Assembly (NCBI GenBank): GCA_013139225.1
Contig: WTBG01000293.1
Location: forward strand, 1 to 10,029
Reading direction: 5' to 3'
Origin: Deltaproteobacteria bacterium
Lineage (GTDB): Bacteria; Desulfobacterota; WTBG01
DNA length: 10,029 nt
The translations under genes and the position numbers were made by a program. Positions 1 through 6,240 of the stretch are shown in pieces. The stretch's first letter is position 1; each line of letters starts with the position of its first letter. The notes below the pieces were generated by a model. That model ran no database searches. It was not told where the DNA came from and saw only the letters and a list, made by a program, of their open reading frames with translations.

Positions 1-71
1 TTATGGCTTAAAACTTCAGCTTCACTCGGGTCCTCCTTGAGTGTAGGTATCAACATCTGAGAATAACGCAT
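1..71 (-). CDS. proS: Prolyl-tRNA synthetase, N-terminal fragment (runs off the left edge)
   Basis: Only the first 23 codons are inside the window. The minus-strand reading begins MRYSQMLIPTLKEDPSEAEV, which matches the start of bacterial-type prolyl-tRNA synthetase (typically M-R-x-S-x-x-x-x-P-T-x-K-E-x-P). The enzyme charges tRNA-Pro with proline in the cytoplasm. The ATG at 69-71 has a good ribosome binding site, AAAGGA, seven bases upstream. The gene follows ispG by about 150 bases, an adjacency seen in many Gram-negative genomes. The gap is the largest in this part of the window, so proS may have its own promoter, although no strong one is visible. The identification rests on a short but characteristic N-terminus. 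Confidence 0.85.
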   Translation of the reverse strand, partial: MRYSQMLIPTLKEDPSEAEVLSH

Positions 72-78
72 GATTAAA

Positions 79-84
79 TCCTTT
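79..84 (-). promoter_or_regulatory. Ribosome binding site of proS
   Basis: AAAGGA on the minus strand, seven bases before the ATG at 69-71. It supports this ATG as the proS start, which matters because most of the gene is outside the window. Confidence 0.7.
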
Positions 85-150
85 CTAGAATATTGGTTCT
101 TTCATAAAAAAAGTTGATATAGAGTAACGAACAGACGTATCAGATCCAAA

Positions 151-187
151 ATTAGAAATCCGAAGTGCGAAGCACGAAACAAATCTG
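151..187. repeat. Repeat-like intergenic element with GAAATCCGAA / CGAAGCACGAAAC words
   Basis: The ispG-proS gap contains tandem variations on a CGAA word: GAAATCCGAA, then GTGCGAAGCAC (a 4-bp stem with a 3-base loop), then GAAACAAATCTGAA. From memory, this style of element (GTTTCGTGCTTCGCACTTCGG on the other strand) recurs between genes in many uncultured Gram-negative genomes. Only one copy is present here, so repetition cannot be shown from this window. The stem is too short for a convincing terminator, although on the minus strand it is followed by an AT-rich stretch. Apart from this element and the proS ribosome binding site, nothing else was recognised in positions 72-219. Confidence 0.45.
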
Positions 188-219
188 AACTTCCAACCTA
201 GATACAAATAAGGGGAATA

Positions 220-1281
220 TTACATCGATCGTGCCTCTTTTATTAAAGCTTTTATTAGCTTATCTTCTTTGAGCTTTCTCACAACTTTTCCCTTTTTAAA
301 TAAGATGCCCACACCTCGTCCACCAGCCACGCCAACATCCGCCTCTCTTGCTTCCCCCGGTCCGTTTACTACGCACCCCATCACCGCAATCTTAAGATTG
401 CTGGGAAGAGTGGGTATCTCCTTTTCTATTTCACGCACCATTTTGAGGATATTGATTTCACAACGTCCGCAGGTAGGGCAGCTTATAATCTCTGGACCTT
501 TTCGACGAAGCTCAAGCGCTTTAAGAATCTCATACCCTACCTTCACTTCCTTAAGCGGACTCCCAGTTAAAGAGACTCTAATGGTGTCTCCAATGCCATC
601 CGCTAACAGGATCCCAAGACCGATGGACGATTTAATGGCACCTGAGAAGGGAGGGCCTGCTGCAGTAATGCCCAGATGCAGAGGATAGTCTACCTTCTTG
701 TGGATTAAACGGTAGGCTTCAATAGTATCCAGGATATTTGACGATTTAAGAGAAATTTTTATATCAAAGAATCTTAATCTTTCTAAAATCTTAATATGGC
801 TCATGGCACTATCCACCATGGCTTCGGGAGTTGGTCTCCCATATTTTTTCAAAAGTCTTTTTTCAAGAGAACCAGCGTTCACTCCAATTCTAATGGGAAT
901 CTTTCTTTCTTTAGTTGCGTCTATTATCATCTTCAGCTTTTCCCTGCTCGCAATATTACCAGGATTTATCCTTAGACTGTCAACCCCCTGTTTGACAGCT
1001 TCAAGAGCAAGTTTATAATCAAAATGGATATCTGCTACCAGGGGGACAGAAATCGCCTGCTTAATGGAAGAAAGGTTTTTAGCTGCTTTCATGTCAGGCA
1101 CTGCAACCCTTACAATCTCGCAGCCTGCCTTTTCTAAACGACGAATTTGTCTAGTGGTTGAGGAGACATCTCTGGTATCAGTTGTAGTCATCGACTGGAC
1201 TGAGACAGGTGCATTACCACCTATTTTAACCTTCCCCAACAAGAGTTCCCTTTTTCTCTTCCTCTTTAGTTTCTTCTTCAT
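220..1281 (-). CDS. ispG: 4-hydroxy-3-methylbut-2-en-1-yl diphosphate synthase (IspG/GcpE)
   Basis: IspG reductively opens MEcPP to HMBPP, the next-to-last step of the MEP isoprenoid pathway, using a 4Fe-4S cluster. The 353-residue protein has the normal short bacterial architecture: an N-terminal TIM barrel (about 10-255) with VQSMTTTDTRDV, ADIHFDYKLA, RINPGN and ISLKSSN segments, then the cluster domain. The cluster ligands are intact: Cys268 and Cys271 in SCPTCGR, Cys303 in GCVVNGPGE, and Glu310. The usual TEAG motif reads TAAG, so Ala207 replaces a near-invariant active-site Glu (codon GCA where GAA is expected). The first 11 residues are very rich in Lys/Arg. The ATG overlaps the pyrD stop (ATGA) and has no clear Shine-Dalgarno, so translation is probably coupled to pyrD. 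The family is certain; full activity is less so because of Ala207. Confidence 0.96.
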   Translation of the reverse strand: MKKKLKRKRKRELLLGKVKIGGNAPVSVQSMTTTDTRDVSSTTRQIRRLEKAGCEIVRVAVPDMKAAKNLSSIKQAISVPLVADIHFDYKLALEAVKQGVDSLRINPGNIASREKLKMIIDATKERKIPIRIGVNAGSLEKRLLKKYGRPTPEAMVDSAMSHIKILERLRFFDIKISLKSSNILDTIEAYRLIHKKVDYPLHLGITAAGPPFSGAIKSSIGLGILLADGIGDTIRVSLTGSPLKEVKVGYEILKALELRRKGPEIISCPTCGRCEINILKMVREIEKEIPTLPSNLKIAVMGCVVNGPGEAREADVGVAGGRGVGILFKKGKVVRKLKEDKLIKALIKEARSM

Positions 1282-2225
1282 AATATTGAAAAGGTGGGTG
1301 TTTCTAAACTACCTACCAAATCTTGAATGGTACCAATATGGTTATCTCTCAGATAATTTTCCAAACCGTTAATCACTTCCATGGCTACGCTGGGATTTAT
1401 AAAATGTGCTGTTCCAATCTGAATTGCTGAAGCTCCCACAATAATAAATTCCAAGGCATCATAGGTATTGAAAATACCTCCTATTCCTACAATAGGAATG
1501 TTTACTTTGTTGTAAACTTCCCAAACCATGCGTAGGGCAATGGGTTTAATAGCAGGGCCGGACAGCCCACCGGTAATGTTCCCCAGTTTGGGGATCCTGT
1601 TATCTACATCAACAGCCATCCCAGTCAGGGTATTAATAAGAGAGAGCACATCTGCACCTGCTTCCTCTGCGCTTCGTGCAATTGTTGTAATGTCTGTAAC
1701 ATTAGGAGAGAGCTTTACCATAATAGGCAGTGCAGATGCTTTTCTGATCTTGCTCACCACTTTAAAGACTTGTCTAGGATCCGTGCCAAAGGAGATTCCA
1801 CCCCTTTTTATATTGGGACAGGAAATGTTTACTTCCAGACCTTTGATGGCATCGATGCCGTCTAAGATTCTAGCAACTTCTCCATATTCTCTAAGTGTAG
1901 AACCAAAGACGTTGACAATAATGGGTGTGCCAAACTTCATAAGGTTGGGAATTTTCTCTTTAATCAGTGCTTTAACGCCGATGTTCTGCAAGCCGATAGC
2001 ATTGAGCATACCCCCTGTTGTTTCAACCAGACGGGGGGGGGGATTTCCTGAATGTGGCTTAAGAGATATTCCCTTGGTAATCAAAGCCCCCAGATGGTCA
2101 ATAGGAACATGCTCCTCATATTCCTCTCCATACCCGAAAGTGCCAGAAGCAGCCATTACCGGATTCCTCATTTTTAGGCCACCGATATCAACCGAAAGAT
2201 CAATCTTTTTATGCAGTTGTTTCAT
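1278..2225 (-). CDS. pyrD: Dihydroorotate dehydrogenase B, catalytic subunit (class 1B)
   Basis: This FMN protein oxidises dihydroorotate to orotate in pyrimidine synthesis and passes electrons to the PyrK subunit encoded just upstream. The 315 residues cover a complete TIM barrel: NPVMAASGTFGYGEEY near the start, TKGISLKP, GGMLNAIGLQN, and the class 1 catalytic cysteine Cys136 in NISCPN. FMN phosphate-binding segments GIGGI and GASAIQIGTA lie near the C-terminus. Cysteine as the base, together with pyrK next door, marks the NAD-dependent 1B type. The ATG has AAGG eight bases upstream; the stop overlaps the ispG start. The codons for Asn-Pro-Pro-Pro-Arg (around residue 61) contain ten consecutive C bases, a possible slippage site, but the frame is intact. 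Confidence 0.97.
   Translation of the reverse strand: MKQLHKKIDLSVDIGGLKMRNPVMAASGTFGYGEEYEEHVPIDHLGALITKGISLKPHSGNPPPRLVETTGGMLNAIGLQNIGVKALIKEKIPNLMKFGTPIIVNVFGSTLREYGEVARILDGIDAIKGLEVNISCPNIKRGGISFGTDPRQVFKVVSKIRKASALPIMVKLSPNVTDITTIARSAEEAGADVLSLINTLTGMAVDVDNRIPKLGNITGGLSGPAIKPIALRMVWEVYNKVNIPIVGIGGIFNTYDALEFIIVGASAIQIGTAHFINPSVAMEVINGLENYLRDNHIGTIQDLVGSLETPTFSIL
2033..2042. repeat. Ten-base homopolymer (poly-C on the coding strand) inside pyrD
   Basis: Ten consecutive G on the plus strand, read as CCC CCC CCC C on the coding strand, encode Pro-Pro-Pro plus the first base of Arg. The surrounding protein is in frame as given. Such tracts are prone to replication slippage and to base-calling error. 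Confidence 0.95.
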
Positions 2226-2259
2226 AGGTTAAACCTTGTAAGGTGCTATTTAACCCACA

Positions 2260-3129
2260 CTATACCTTCAATAAAATGCTCTTGTAATCCCAAAAGATGA
2301 TAGTGCTGTCAAAAACAGGCCCTTCTTTACATGCTCTTTGATAAAGGACTACTCTGTCTCCTTCTTTATTTATTTCTGTTGGAACGGCACATCCCTGACA
2401 CGCCCCTACTCCACAAGCCATTCTACTCTCTAACGAAACCTGACAGGGAATATTTTTATAAAACGCAATCTCTGATAATGTTCTAAGCATGGGTAAAGGC
2501 CCACAGCCAAACAGCTTAAGATTTTTGGTCTCTAAAGGAGAGTGCTTCCTTAAGAAATTCACAAGTAGATCCGTAACCAACCCTTTAGTACCTAAACTCC
2601 CATCTATTGTGCTAACTACCACCCGGGCCCCTATTTTTTTAAAGTCGTTAAGGCAAAGGATATCCTTCCTGTTCTCGCCACCGATAAAAATGGTGAGTTT
2701 ATCTCTAGAAGTGTTTTTGCCCTTAACCCCTTTTAGCACCTGGGCCAAAGAGAAGAGGGGTGCAACGCCAATTCCCCCCGCCACTATGACAGCTGTTTCA
2801 ATATTTTGTTCTAAATAAAAACCATTGCCCAATGGACCCATCAGATCAATCCCCTCACCCTTTTTCTTCTCGGACAGAACGATCGTTCCCTTTCCTACAA
2901 TTTTATATAGAATCTCAATACAGGATGGGCTGTTATTATCTGTGTGTTTATCCCTTTCATGACATAATCTATGAATTCCGAAAGGACGACGCAGTAAAGG
3001 ATCAAGGAGTTCGGTTATTCTCACCATAATGAATTGACCCGGTTTCGCCCTGGAAGCTATTTCAGGACAAAGAATCCTCATCCGATAATAGTCTGAAGAA
3101 ATCTTTCGATTAAAAATAACCCTTGCCAT
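2260..3129 (-). CDS. pyrK: Dihydroorotate dehydrogenase B, electron transfer subunit (FAD, 2Fe-2S)
   Basis: PyrK carries electrons from PyrD to NAD+ through FAD and a 2Fe-2S cluster. The 289-residue protein has a ferredoxin-reductase-type FAD domain (about 1-105, with RRPFGIHR at 47-54), an NAD domain (about 110-225, with VAGGIGVAPLF at 116-126 and GCGPLPML at 208-215), and a C-terminal cluster motif. The four cysteine ligands are Cys239, Cys244, Cys247 and Cys267, spaced C-x4-C-x2-C-x19-C as in PyrK. The start ATG lies four bases from the rimI stop and is preceded by AGGGA at seven bases. The stop codon is TAG, which shows that TAG is an ordinary stop in this genome. PyrD follows after 34 bases, as expected for a heterotetrameric PyrDK enzyme. 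Confidence 0.96.
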   Translation of the reverse strand: MARVIFNRKISSDYYRMRILCPEIASRAKPGQFIMVRITELLDPLLRRPFGIHRLCHERDKHTDNNSPSCIEILYKIVGKGTIVLSEKKKGEGIDLMGPLGNGFYLEQNIETAVIVAGGIGVAPLFSLAQVLKGVKGKNTSRDKLTIFIGGENRKDILCLNDFKKIGARVVVSTIDGSLGTKGLVTDLLVNFLRKHSPLETKNLKLFGCGPLPMLRTLSEIAFYKNIPCQVSLESRMACGVGACQGCAVPTEINKEGDRVVLYQRACKEGPVFDSTIIFWDYKSILLKV

Positions 3130-3132
3130 GAA

Positions 3133-3675
3133 TCATTCCCTATTAATTGTCTGGGACTTACAAAATAATTTTTCCAAGAGCGTTTTGGATTCCATCTCCA
3201 GTACCATAACAACAGCATCTTCTCGGGTATCCGAGTAATATCCTTTTCTAACTCCTATCTGCTTAAATCCATATTTTTTGTAGAGAGCTAATGCTTCCTT
3301 ATTCGATCCTCTTACATCTAAAAAAGCTTTCCTCACACCTCTCTTAAAAGAGAAAAATAAGCTGTGTTCTAATAAGCTCGTTGCAATCCCACACCTCCTA
3401 AAATTAGGATGGCAGGCAAGATTTAAAATGTGGACTTCCCCACTGGCAAGCCAAATGCAAATGTACCCCAAGACTCTTCGTTTTTCAAAGGCATCAGATT
3501 TTGCTAGGATAATTTTTGAGAGGTCAGAGTGAAGTTCCCTCAGAAAGAGGTTTTTCGACCAAGGGGTAGGAAATGCAAGCTGCTCAATTTCTAAAACCTC
3601 TTTTAAATCATCCGGTATCATCTCCTCAACTTTAAAGCATCTTGTCGGTAGCGAATCGTGACTTTCTGGATACAC
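3133..3675 (-). CDS. rimI: GNAT N-acetyltransferase, RimI type (ribosomal protein S18 alanine acetyltransferase)
   Basis: RimI acetylates the N-terminal alanine of ribosomal protein S18 with acetyl-CoA. The 180-residue protein shows the RimI pattern: IEQLAFPTPWSKNLF near residues 30-44, the acetyl-CoA loop NFRRCGIATSLL in the middle, and the signature SNKEALALYKKYGF followed by GYYSDTREDAVVM. The start is a GTG one base after the preceding EIIA stop, with AAGGA about ten bases upstream. An internal Met at codon 19 would remove the first beta strand (CFKVEEM), so the GTG is preferred. The last 20 or so residues extend beyond the usual RimI end and look unstructured. Assignment to RimI rather than another GNAT rests on the EDA and YY motifs and is fairly secure. 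Confidence 0.88.
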   Translation of the reverse strand: MYPESHDSLPTRCFKVEEMIPDDLKEVLEIEQLAFPTPWSKNLFLRELHSDLSKIILAKSDAFEKRRVLGYICIWLASGEVHILNLACHPNFRRCGIATSLLEHSLFFSFKRGVRKAFLDVRGSNKEALALYKKYGFKQIGVRKGYYSDTREDAVVMVLEMESKTLLEKLFCKSQTINRE

Positions 3676-3676
3676 A

Positions 3677-4102
3677 TCAAGATTCCTTATTCTCTACTAC
3701 TTTTCTTTCTAAGATTTCACCGGCAGAGCGAATCCCCCCCTGACCACCAGATATAAGAATATCCACCAATTTACTTAAAGGAACATTTTGACTGCTGTAT
3801 GCAGCTTCAACGATCATAGGAAGATTTGCTCCTGTTACTATCTCAGTTTTTCCTTTTTCAAGGAGAGATAAGCTTAGATTAGAAGGTGTACCACCAAACA
3901 TATCAACCAGGATTAAAACACCGTCGTCCTTATCGATGCTTTTAACAGCAGCTAGAATTTTCTCTCTGGCCTGGTCAGGGTTATCATTGAGATTAATGGA
4001 AACAGCTTTAAAATTATCAAGATTGCTGTTGCTAATAATCCTAGCAGCTTTAAGTAATTCTTCTGACAACTTCAAGTGAGCAACAATGATGACTCCTACC
4101 AT
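3677..4102 (-). CDS. PTS EIIA component, mannose family
   Basis: This is a single-domain EIIA of the mannose/fructose/sorbose family, cytoplasmic phosphocarriers that take phosphate from HPr on a histidine. From the ATG at 4100-4102 it is 141 residues. The phospho-acceptor is His9 in MVGVIIVAHLKLSEELL. The middle holds the family motif LILVDMFGGTPSN, and NLPMIVEA follows. The residue after the active His is Leu, where Gly is usual. A longer reading from a TTG at 4121-4123 adds seven residues, but AAGGAG lies seven bases before the ATG, so the shorter form is chosen. No membrane EIIC/EIID or EIIB genes are nearby, so a regulatory rather than transport role is likely. In Desulfobacterota this gene commonly follows rapZ, as it does here, 21 bases downstream. 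Confidence 0.92.
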   Translation of the reverse strand: MVGVIIVAHLKLSEELLKAARIISNSNLDNFKAVSINLNDNPDQAREKILAAVKSIDKDDGVLILVDMFGGTPSNLSLSLLEKGKTEIVTGANLPMIVEAAYSSQNVPLSKLVDILISGGQGGIRSAGEILERKVVENKES

Positions 4103-4109
4103 ACGAATA

Positions 4110-4115
4110 CTCCTT
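4110..4115 (-). promoter_or_regulatory. Ribosome binding site deciding the EIIA start
   Basis: AAGGAG on the minus strand, seven bases before the ATG at 4100-4102. It lies inside the alternative TTG-initiated reading, so it argues for the shorter EIIA protein. Confidence 0.75.
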
Positions 4116-4123
4116 ATAAACAA

Positions 4124-4990
4124 TTAGGTTTTTTCAATGTCTCTATGAACGATTCTCAATGGATACTTTTTCTTCGAGAGATGCTTTTCCAAACAGTTGA
4201 TTACTGCAACTGATCGGTGTTGACCACCTGTGCACCCCACCCCCATATTGAAATAGGTCTTCCCTTCTTTTTCATACTGAGGAATCAAAAAATTGATTAG
4301 CGCAATAAATTTCTTCCGGAAACTTTCTGCGACCTCATTTTTCATCACATACTTATAAACTCTCTCATCATTCCCAGAAAGGTTCCGGAGTTCACTGACA
4401 AAGAAAGGGTTGGGTAAAAATCTAACATCCATAACCAAGTCCACATCATAGGGTATACCAAACTTGTATCCAAATGAGGTAAGAATGATTGTCATCCTCC
4501 TTTCCTCAGCAAACTCAGAAAAGAACTGTGTAATCAACTCCCTTAATTGATGAACCGTAAAGCTTGAGGAATCCATGATCTCGCTGGCATGCATCCTGAG
4601 TCCTGACAGCTTATCCCGTTCTTCCTTTATCCCCTCTAGAACAGATCCTTTTTTCTCAAGTGGGTGTTGGCGTCGAGTCTCCTTAAAACGCCTTACCAGT
4701 ACCTCATCACTAGATTCTAAAAATAAAATTTTAATTTTTTGACCTTTCTCCCGGAGATCCCTTAAGATATTAGGGTACTCTTTTAGAAAAGTTCCCCCTC
4801 TTACATCCATCACCATAGCGATCTTAGAAAATTCACCAGAGGAAGCCTTGCATAGTTCTATGAATTTCGGCAGCAAGGCAGGGGGCAAGTTATCTACACA
4901 GAAGAAGCCAATGTCTTCCAGAGCGCGTATCGCTGTGCTTTTACCTGAACCAGACAACCCTGTAATGATTATGATCGTTATATTTCGCAT
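4124..4990 (-). CDS. rapZ: RNase adapter protein RapZ (nucleotide-binding, YvcJ family)
   Basis: The 288-residue length and both domains match the family. The N-terminal P-loop domain has Walker A GLSGSGKST (11-19), VDNLPP (32-37) and a Walker-B-like MDVRGG (61-66). The C-terminal domain has SFGYKFGIP (172-180), DVRFLPNPFF (188-197) and GCTGGQHRS (252-260). In E. coli RapZ guides RNase E to the small RNA GlmZ and so tunes GlmS and UDP-GlcNAc supply for envelope synthesis. Whether that RNA circuit exists in this organism is unknown. The ATG has only a weak ribosome binding site and follows a 137-base gap after ptsN. The EIIA gene starts 21 bases after the stop. Placement between ptsN and EIIA is the standard context. 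Confidence 0.96.
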   Translation of the reverse strand: MRNITIIIITGLSGSGKSTAIRALEDIGFFCVDNLPPALLPKFIELCKASSGEFSKIAMVMDVRGGTFLKEYPNILRDLREKGQKIKILFLESSDEVLVRRFKETRRQHPLEKKGSVLEGIKEERDKLSGLRMHASEIMDSSSFTVHQLRELITQFFSEFAEERRMTIILTSFGYKFGIPYDVDLVMDVRFLPNPFFVSELRNLSGNDERVYKYVMKNEVAESFRKKFIALINFLIPQYEKEGKTYFNMGVGCTGGQHRSVAVINCLEKHLSKKKYPLRIVHRDIEKT

Positions 4991-5127
4991 AACATCAATA
5001 CCGTAACCATCATCCAGGAAACAAGGAAGGAAAGATCATTGACGCAGAACAGATTACAAAGGTGAGTCCTTCACATAAGAACTACCAAATCCATCACATC
5101 AAAAGGTAGCATAAAAACAATCAACTC
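4991..5127 (-). other. 137-base gap between ptsN and rapZ with no recognised gene
   Basis: In related gene clusters hprK (HPr kinase/phosphorylase) often sits here. No reading frame in this gap resembles HprK or a fragment of it, and no frame is longer than about 20 codons. No rho-independent terminator or strong promoter was found. The gap may hold an unrecognised rapZ promoter or be the scar of a gene loss. Confidence 0.5.
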
Positions 5128-5589
5128 TTAATATTTTTCGTCCTCTTCCAAAATGAGCTGGAAAAGATCTTCTTTAGTGTTTGCTTTCATGCACCTTTTT
5201 CTAAACATCTCATTTTGTGCTATGCGAGAAATTCTAGCCAGTGCTTTCAGATGAGTTCCTGCCGAACTTTCAGGTGCTACCAGAAGAAAAAAGAGATGGC
5301 TCGGCTTATTATCCAGAGCACCAAAATCCACACCCTCTCTGCTCCTCCCAAAAACGGCTAGCAGCCTATCAATGTTCTTTAATTTCCCATGAGGAACTGC
5401 TACACCATCATTAATTCCCGTGCTGCCTAATTTTTCTCTCTCCAGAAGAACTTTTAAAAGCTCGTCTTCATCTACTTTTCCTTCACACTTAGCAAGATGT
5501 GACACCAATTCTTCCAAAACATTCTTTTTGGTTTTGGAGGTTAGATCCGCTATAATTAAGCTCTGGTCTAAAATATCGGTAATTTTCAT
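5128..5589 (-). CDS. ptsN: PTS IIA-like nitrogen regulatory protein (EIIA-Ntr)
   Basis: EIIA-Ntr ends the nitrogen phosphotransferase chain (EI-Ntr, NPr, EIIA-Ntr) and acts by binding targets according to its phosphorylation state. The 153 residues form one PTS EIIA type-2 (fructose/mannitol) domain with ILEREKLGSTGI-like and GVAVPHGK motifs. His67 in VPHGK is the expected phospho-site, equivalent to His73 of E. coli PtsN. The later segment FFLLVAPESSAGTHLKALARIS is also typical. The protein starts MKITDIL, close to the family norm, so the ATG at 5587-5589 is accepted although the upstream ribosome binding site is weak. It lies 22 bases after hpf, the classical hpf-ptsN pair. No EI-Ntr or NPr gene is in the window. 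Confidence 0.95.
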   Translation of the reverse strand: MKITDILDQSLIIADLTSKTKKNVLEELVSHLAKCEGKVDEDELLKVLLEREKLGSTGINDGVAVPHGKLKNIDRLLAVFGRSREGVDFGALDNKPSHLFFLLVAPESSAGTHLKALARISRIAQNEMFRKRCMKANTKEDLFQLILEEDEKY

Positions 5590-5611
5590 GGCTTTTCAAG
5601 GTTGGATTATT

Positions 5612-6157
5612 TTATATTTCAGGTTCAATAAGTCCATAATCACCATCTTTTCTATAATAGATGACGTTGACTTTCCTGTTAGAATCATTAATAAAAACTA
5701 AAAAGTCACTATTTAGCAAACTCAACTGATCGACGGCTTCTTCCAAAGACATTGGTTTGGCAAAGACATTTTCTGTCTTGATGATTTTGGGTTGTTGGCT
5801 TTCTCCTGCTCTTTCTGAAGGTAAGGTATCATAACGACTGGCTTCTTTCTGAGGTTTGACATTGACCTTATGACTTTTTAGCTTCTCTTTATGCTTTTTC
5901 ATTTGTCGATCTACTTTATCAACAGCCAAATCTATGGCAGAATACATATCGTCTGTTTCTTCTCTAGCATTGGCAGTTATTTTACCAGCTTTGAGTATAA
6001 TTTCTGCTGTATACCTGTGTTTCTCCGAAGAGCGAACGACATTGATCTCATTTTGATCACCAAAATGCTTCTTTGCTCTGGATAGCTTCTCAATCACATA
6101 TTCCCTCAATGAGTTGGTTGCTTCTAAATGCCTGAAAGTAACCGAAATATCTCCCAT
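5612..6157 (-). CDS. hpf: Ribosome hibernation promoting factor, long form
   Basis: Long HPF binds the 30S decoding region in stationary phase and dimerises 70S ribosomes into inactive 100S particles. From the ATG at 6155-6157 the protein is 181 residues. The N-terminal S30AE domain (about 1-97) begins MGDISVTFRHLEATNSLREYV, and a polar linker follows. The C-terminal dimerisation domain (about 125-181) has KPMSLEEAVDQL, then RKDGDYGLIEPE. A longer reading to 6220 adds 21 residues with no family match, and GGGAGG lies eight bases before the chosen ATG, so the shorter start is preferred. The gene sits between lptB and ptsN; rpoN, often present before hpf, is missing. A candidate promoter and leader hairpin upstream suggest it can be expressed separately from the LPS genes. 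Confidence 0.95.
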   Translation of the reverse strand: MGDISVTFRHLEATNSLREYVIEKLSRAKKHFGDQNEINVVRSSEKHRYTAEIILKAGKITANAREETDDMYSAIDLAVDKVDRQMKKHKEKLKSHKVNVKPQKEASRYDTLPSERAGESQQPKIIKTENVFAKPMSLEEAVDQLSLLNSDFLVFINDSNRKVNVIYYRKDGDYGLIEPEI

Positions 6158-6165
6158 CTTAACAT

Positions 6166-6171
6166 CCTCCC
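6166..6171 (-). promoter_or_regulatory. Ribosome binding site deciding the hpf start
   Basis: GGGAGG on the minus strand, eight bases before the ATG at 6155-6157. It is one of the strongest ribosome binding sites in the window and excludes the longer upstream reading. Confidence 0.8.
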
Positions 6172-6181
6172 GATTCAATTT

Positions 6182-6199
6182 TCCCCGGTTGCGTGGGGA
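6182..6199 (-). promoter_or_regulatory. Hairpin in the hpf leader
   Basis: On the minus strand TCCCC and GGGGA pair around an eight-base loop (ACGCAACC). The 5' arm, read as CTCCC, is also an exact complement of GGGAG in the hpf ribosome binding site, so two exclusive pairings of about five base pairs are possible. No T-run follows, so it is not a terminator. The sequence shows the pairing; regulation is inference. Confidence 0.35.
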
Positions 6200-6205
6200 G
6201 TTGGT

Positions 6206-6211
6206 ATTATA
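6206..6211 (-). promoter_or_regulatory. Candidate -10 box of an hpf promoter
   Basis: A perfect TATAAT on the minus strand lies in the lptB-hpf gap, 48 bases upstream of the hpf ATG. It would start transcription close to the leader hairpin. No good -35 box is present at 16-18 bases, so a sigma-70 type promoter here is only possible. HPF genes are often switched on independently in stationary phase, which makes the location plausible. Confidence 0.35.
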
Positions 6212-6240
6212 TCCAATCAATGGTCATGAGTTTGAAAATC

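Noticed and set aside
151..187. The ispG-proS element as a rho-independent terminator or a CRISPR repeat
   Set aside because: The stem has only four pairs and is not directly followed by a T-run, and there are no regularly spaced repeat copies with spacers.
269..688. A 139-codon open frame on the plus strand opposite ispG
   Set aside because: It is fully antisense to a conserved gene and its protein shows no family features.
2033..2042. The poly-C tract as evidence of a frameshifted pyrD
   Set aside because: The frame runs cleanly through the tract with the conserved Asn-Pro-Pro-Pro-Arg motif and both halves of the barrel intact.
1528..2232. A 234-codon open frame on the plus strand opposite pyrD
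   Set aside because: It is antisense to a well-conserved pyrD, has no ribosome binding site or recognisable domain, and fits the codon pattern of a shadow frame.
5612..6220. The longer 202-residue reading of hpf
   Set aside because: The extra 21 residues have no family match and the GGGAGG site serves the internal ATG at 6155-6157.
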